Part shown: piece by piece, positions 5,545-6,323 of the stretch | Position numbering within the stretch: the stretch's first letter is position 1 | How the letters are laid out: each line of letters begins with the position of its first letter | Source of the DNA: Sphingobacteriaceae bacterium | Lineage (GTDB): Bacteria; Bacteroidota; Bacteroidia; Sphingobacteriales; Sphingobacteriaceae | Assembly (NCBI GenBank): GCA_021740025.1 | Contig: JAIPAN010000072.1 | Coordinates: forward strand, 1-6,323 | DNA length: 6,323 nt | Direction: 5' to 3' | Translations under genes and position numbers: made by a program | The notes under the pieces: generated by a model | What the model saw: only the letters and a program-made list of their open reading frames with translations | What the model was told of the DNA's origin: nothing | The model's database searches: none

Positions 5545-6323
5545 TTAATATACCCTAACCATAAATACGTAGTCTTGAATTTTTTTGAGTTGCGCTGTAC
5601 GGTTTAAGCTAGAGATTGTATTTTTCTTGTTTAAGCTTAGGGTTTTATCTAAGTCTTCTGTGGGAATTTCTTCTACACTTTTTAGCAGATAATTGGTTTT
5701 AATGGCAAAAGCAGCGCCATCGGTACGGGTTTGTTTTCCGCTGATGATACCAATTACGTTCCCTTTGCTATCTAATAAAGGGCCACCAGAGTTTCCTGGA
5801 TTTACCGGTATAGATACTTGGTATGAAACTGTATCGCCATCAAAGCCTGTTTTAGAGCTTAAATAGCCTTTACCATATACTTGTTCATCACGTGGAAAAC
5901 CTAGGGTGAATACATCTTCGCCTAAATCGGAATCTGATTTTTTAAAGGCATAAGGTAATTTACCAAATGACTCGAAAGCGGGATCTACAATTTGAAGAAT
6001 GGCTATATCGTATTCGGGTTGCACGAATACCGTTTTTACTTTATAGGTATCGCCGGCTGCATTTTGAATGTACACCGAATCGGCCCCTTTAATAACGTGG
6101 TAATTGGTAGCTAAATAACCGTTTGCCGAAAGTGCAAAACCGGTACCGCCAAATTGACCTGGGTTAGCGGGCCCTTTTTTAGAATTGATATTTTTAGCCA
6201 ATACATTTTGAGAACGCTTGATGCTATTTATTTCTCTACGCAAGGCACTGTAATAAGAAGAATGATCAGCAAAATATCCAGAAAATAAAAGCGTACCAAA
6301 TACAGCTGTAATGGCTACAGTTG
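5545..6323 (-). CDS. Membrane-anchored trypsin-like serine protease (S1C/HtrA-like), N-terminus beyond the right edge
   Basis: The frame stays open to the right edge, giving 258 visible residues. The true start is outside: no Met lies in the upstream part, and a TTG at 6241-6243 is a poor candidate because the frame continues past it. The first visible residues, T-V-A-I-T-A-V-F-G-T-L-L-F-S-G-Y-F, look like a membrane anchor. A charged linker follows (R-R-E-I-N-S-I-K-R and on). The chymotrypsin-fold domain has all three catalytic residues: His in T-N-Y-H-V-I (codon 6097-6099), Asp in E-Y-D-I-A-I-L (6007-6009) and Ser in G-N-S-G-G-P-L (5788-5790). The oxyanion-loop sequence N-P-G-N-S-G-G is intact, so activity is expected. 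After the protease domain only about 60 residues remain, too few for a PDZ domain, unlike DegP or DegS. It probably works in the periplasm, perhaps in protein quality control or signalling; the substrate is unknown. It is convergent with pdxH and shares its terminator. Confidence 0.9.
   Translation of the reverse strand, partial: TVAITAVFGTLLFSGYFADHSSYYSALRREINSIKRSQNVLAKNINSKKGPANPGQFGGTGFALSANGYLATNYHVIKGADSVYIQNAAGDTYKVKTVFVQPEYDIAILQIVDPAFESFGKLPYAFKKSDSDLGEDVFTLGFPRDEQVYGKGYLSSKTGFDGDTVSYQVSIPVNPGNSGGPLLDSKGNVIGIISGKQTRTDGAAFAIKTNYLLKSVEEIPTEDLDKTLSLNKKNTISSLNRTAQLKKIQDYVFMVRVY

Noticed and set aside
6241..6243. TTG as the start of the protease
   Set aside because: The frame stays open upstream to the window edge and encodes a plausible membrane segment, so the true start is outside.

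Overview
The window looks like an ordinary chromosomal stretch of a Bacteroidota bacterium. The signs are a TAnnTTTG-type promoter, few Shine-Dalgarno sites, an outer-membrane TonB-dependent receptor under a B12 riboswitch, and a lipoprotein built of W-K-N-G repeats. The genus cannot be named from sequence alone. I see no insertion sequence, phage gene, CRISPR array, tRNA or rRNA, and no clear sign of a new multi-gene system.

Layout, left to right. (1) 1-844, minus: a lipoprotein gene cut by the left edge, with a lipobox signal peptide and six repeats of about 46 residues. (2) 915-952: a strong hairpin terminator. (3) 964-2844, minus: a BtuB-type receptor. (4) 2845-3223: a divergent control region. 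It holds the cobalamin riboswitch for the receptor (2946-3120, minus), a short inverted repeat (3159-3184) and the promoter of the rightward operon (3185-3215). (5) 3224-5497, plus: purK, purE and pdxH, each separated from the next by 3 bases. (6) 5496-5530: a second terminator with nearly the same stem, shared by convergent transcripts. (7) 5545-6323, minus: a membrane-anchored trypsin-like protease whose start lies beyond the right edge.

How the parts work together. The receptor is expected to import cobalamin through the outer membrane, and the riboswitch should shut it off when the cofactor is plentiful. PurK and PurE together turn AIR into CAIR in purine synthesis, and PdxH completes pyridoxal 5'-phosphate; the three are probably co-transcribed. 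The lipoprotein and the protease have no visible functional link to the rest.

The points most worth a second look are the repeat lipoprotein, which is easily missed because its frame runs off the edge, the apparently leaderless start of purK, and the reuse of one terminator stem at two sites.
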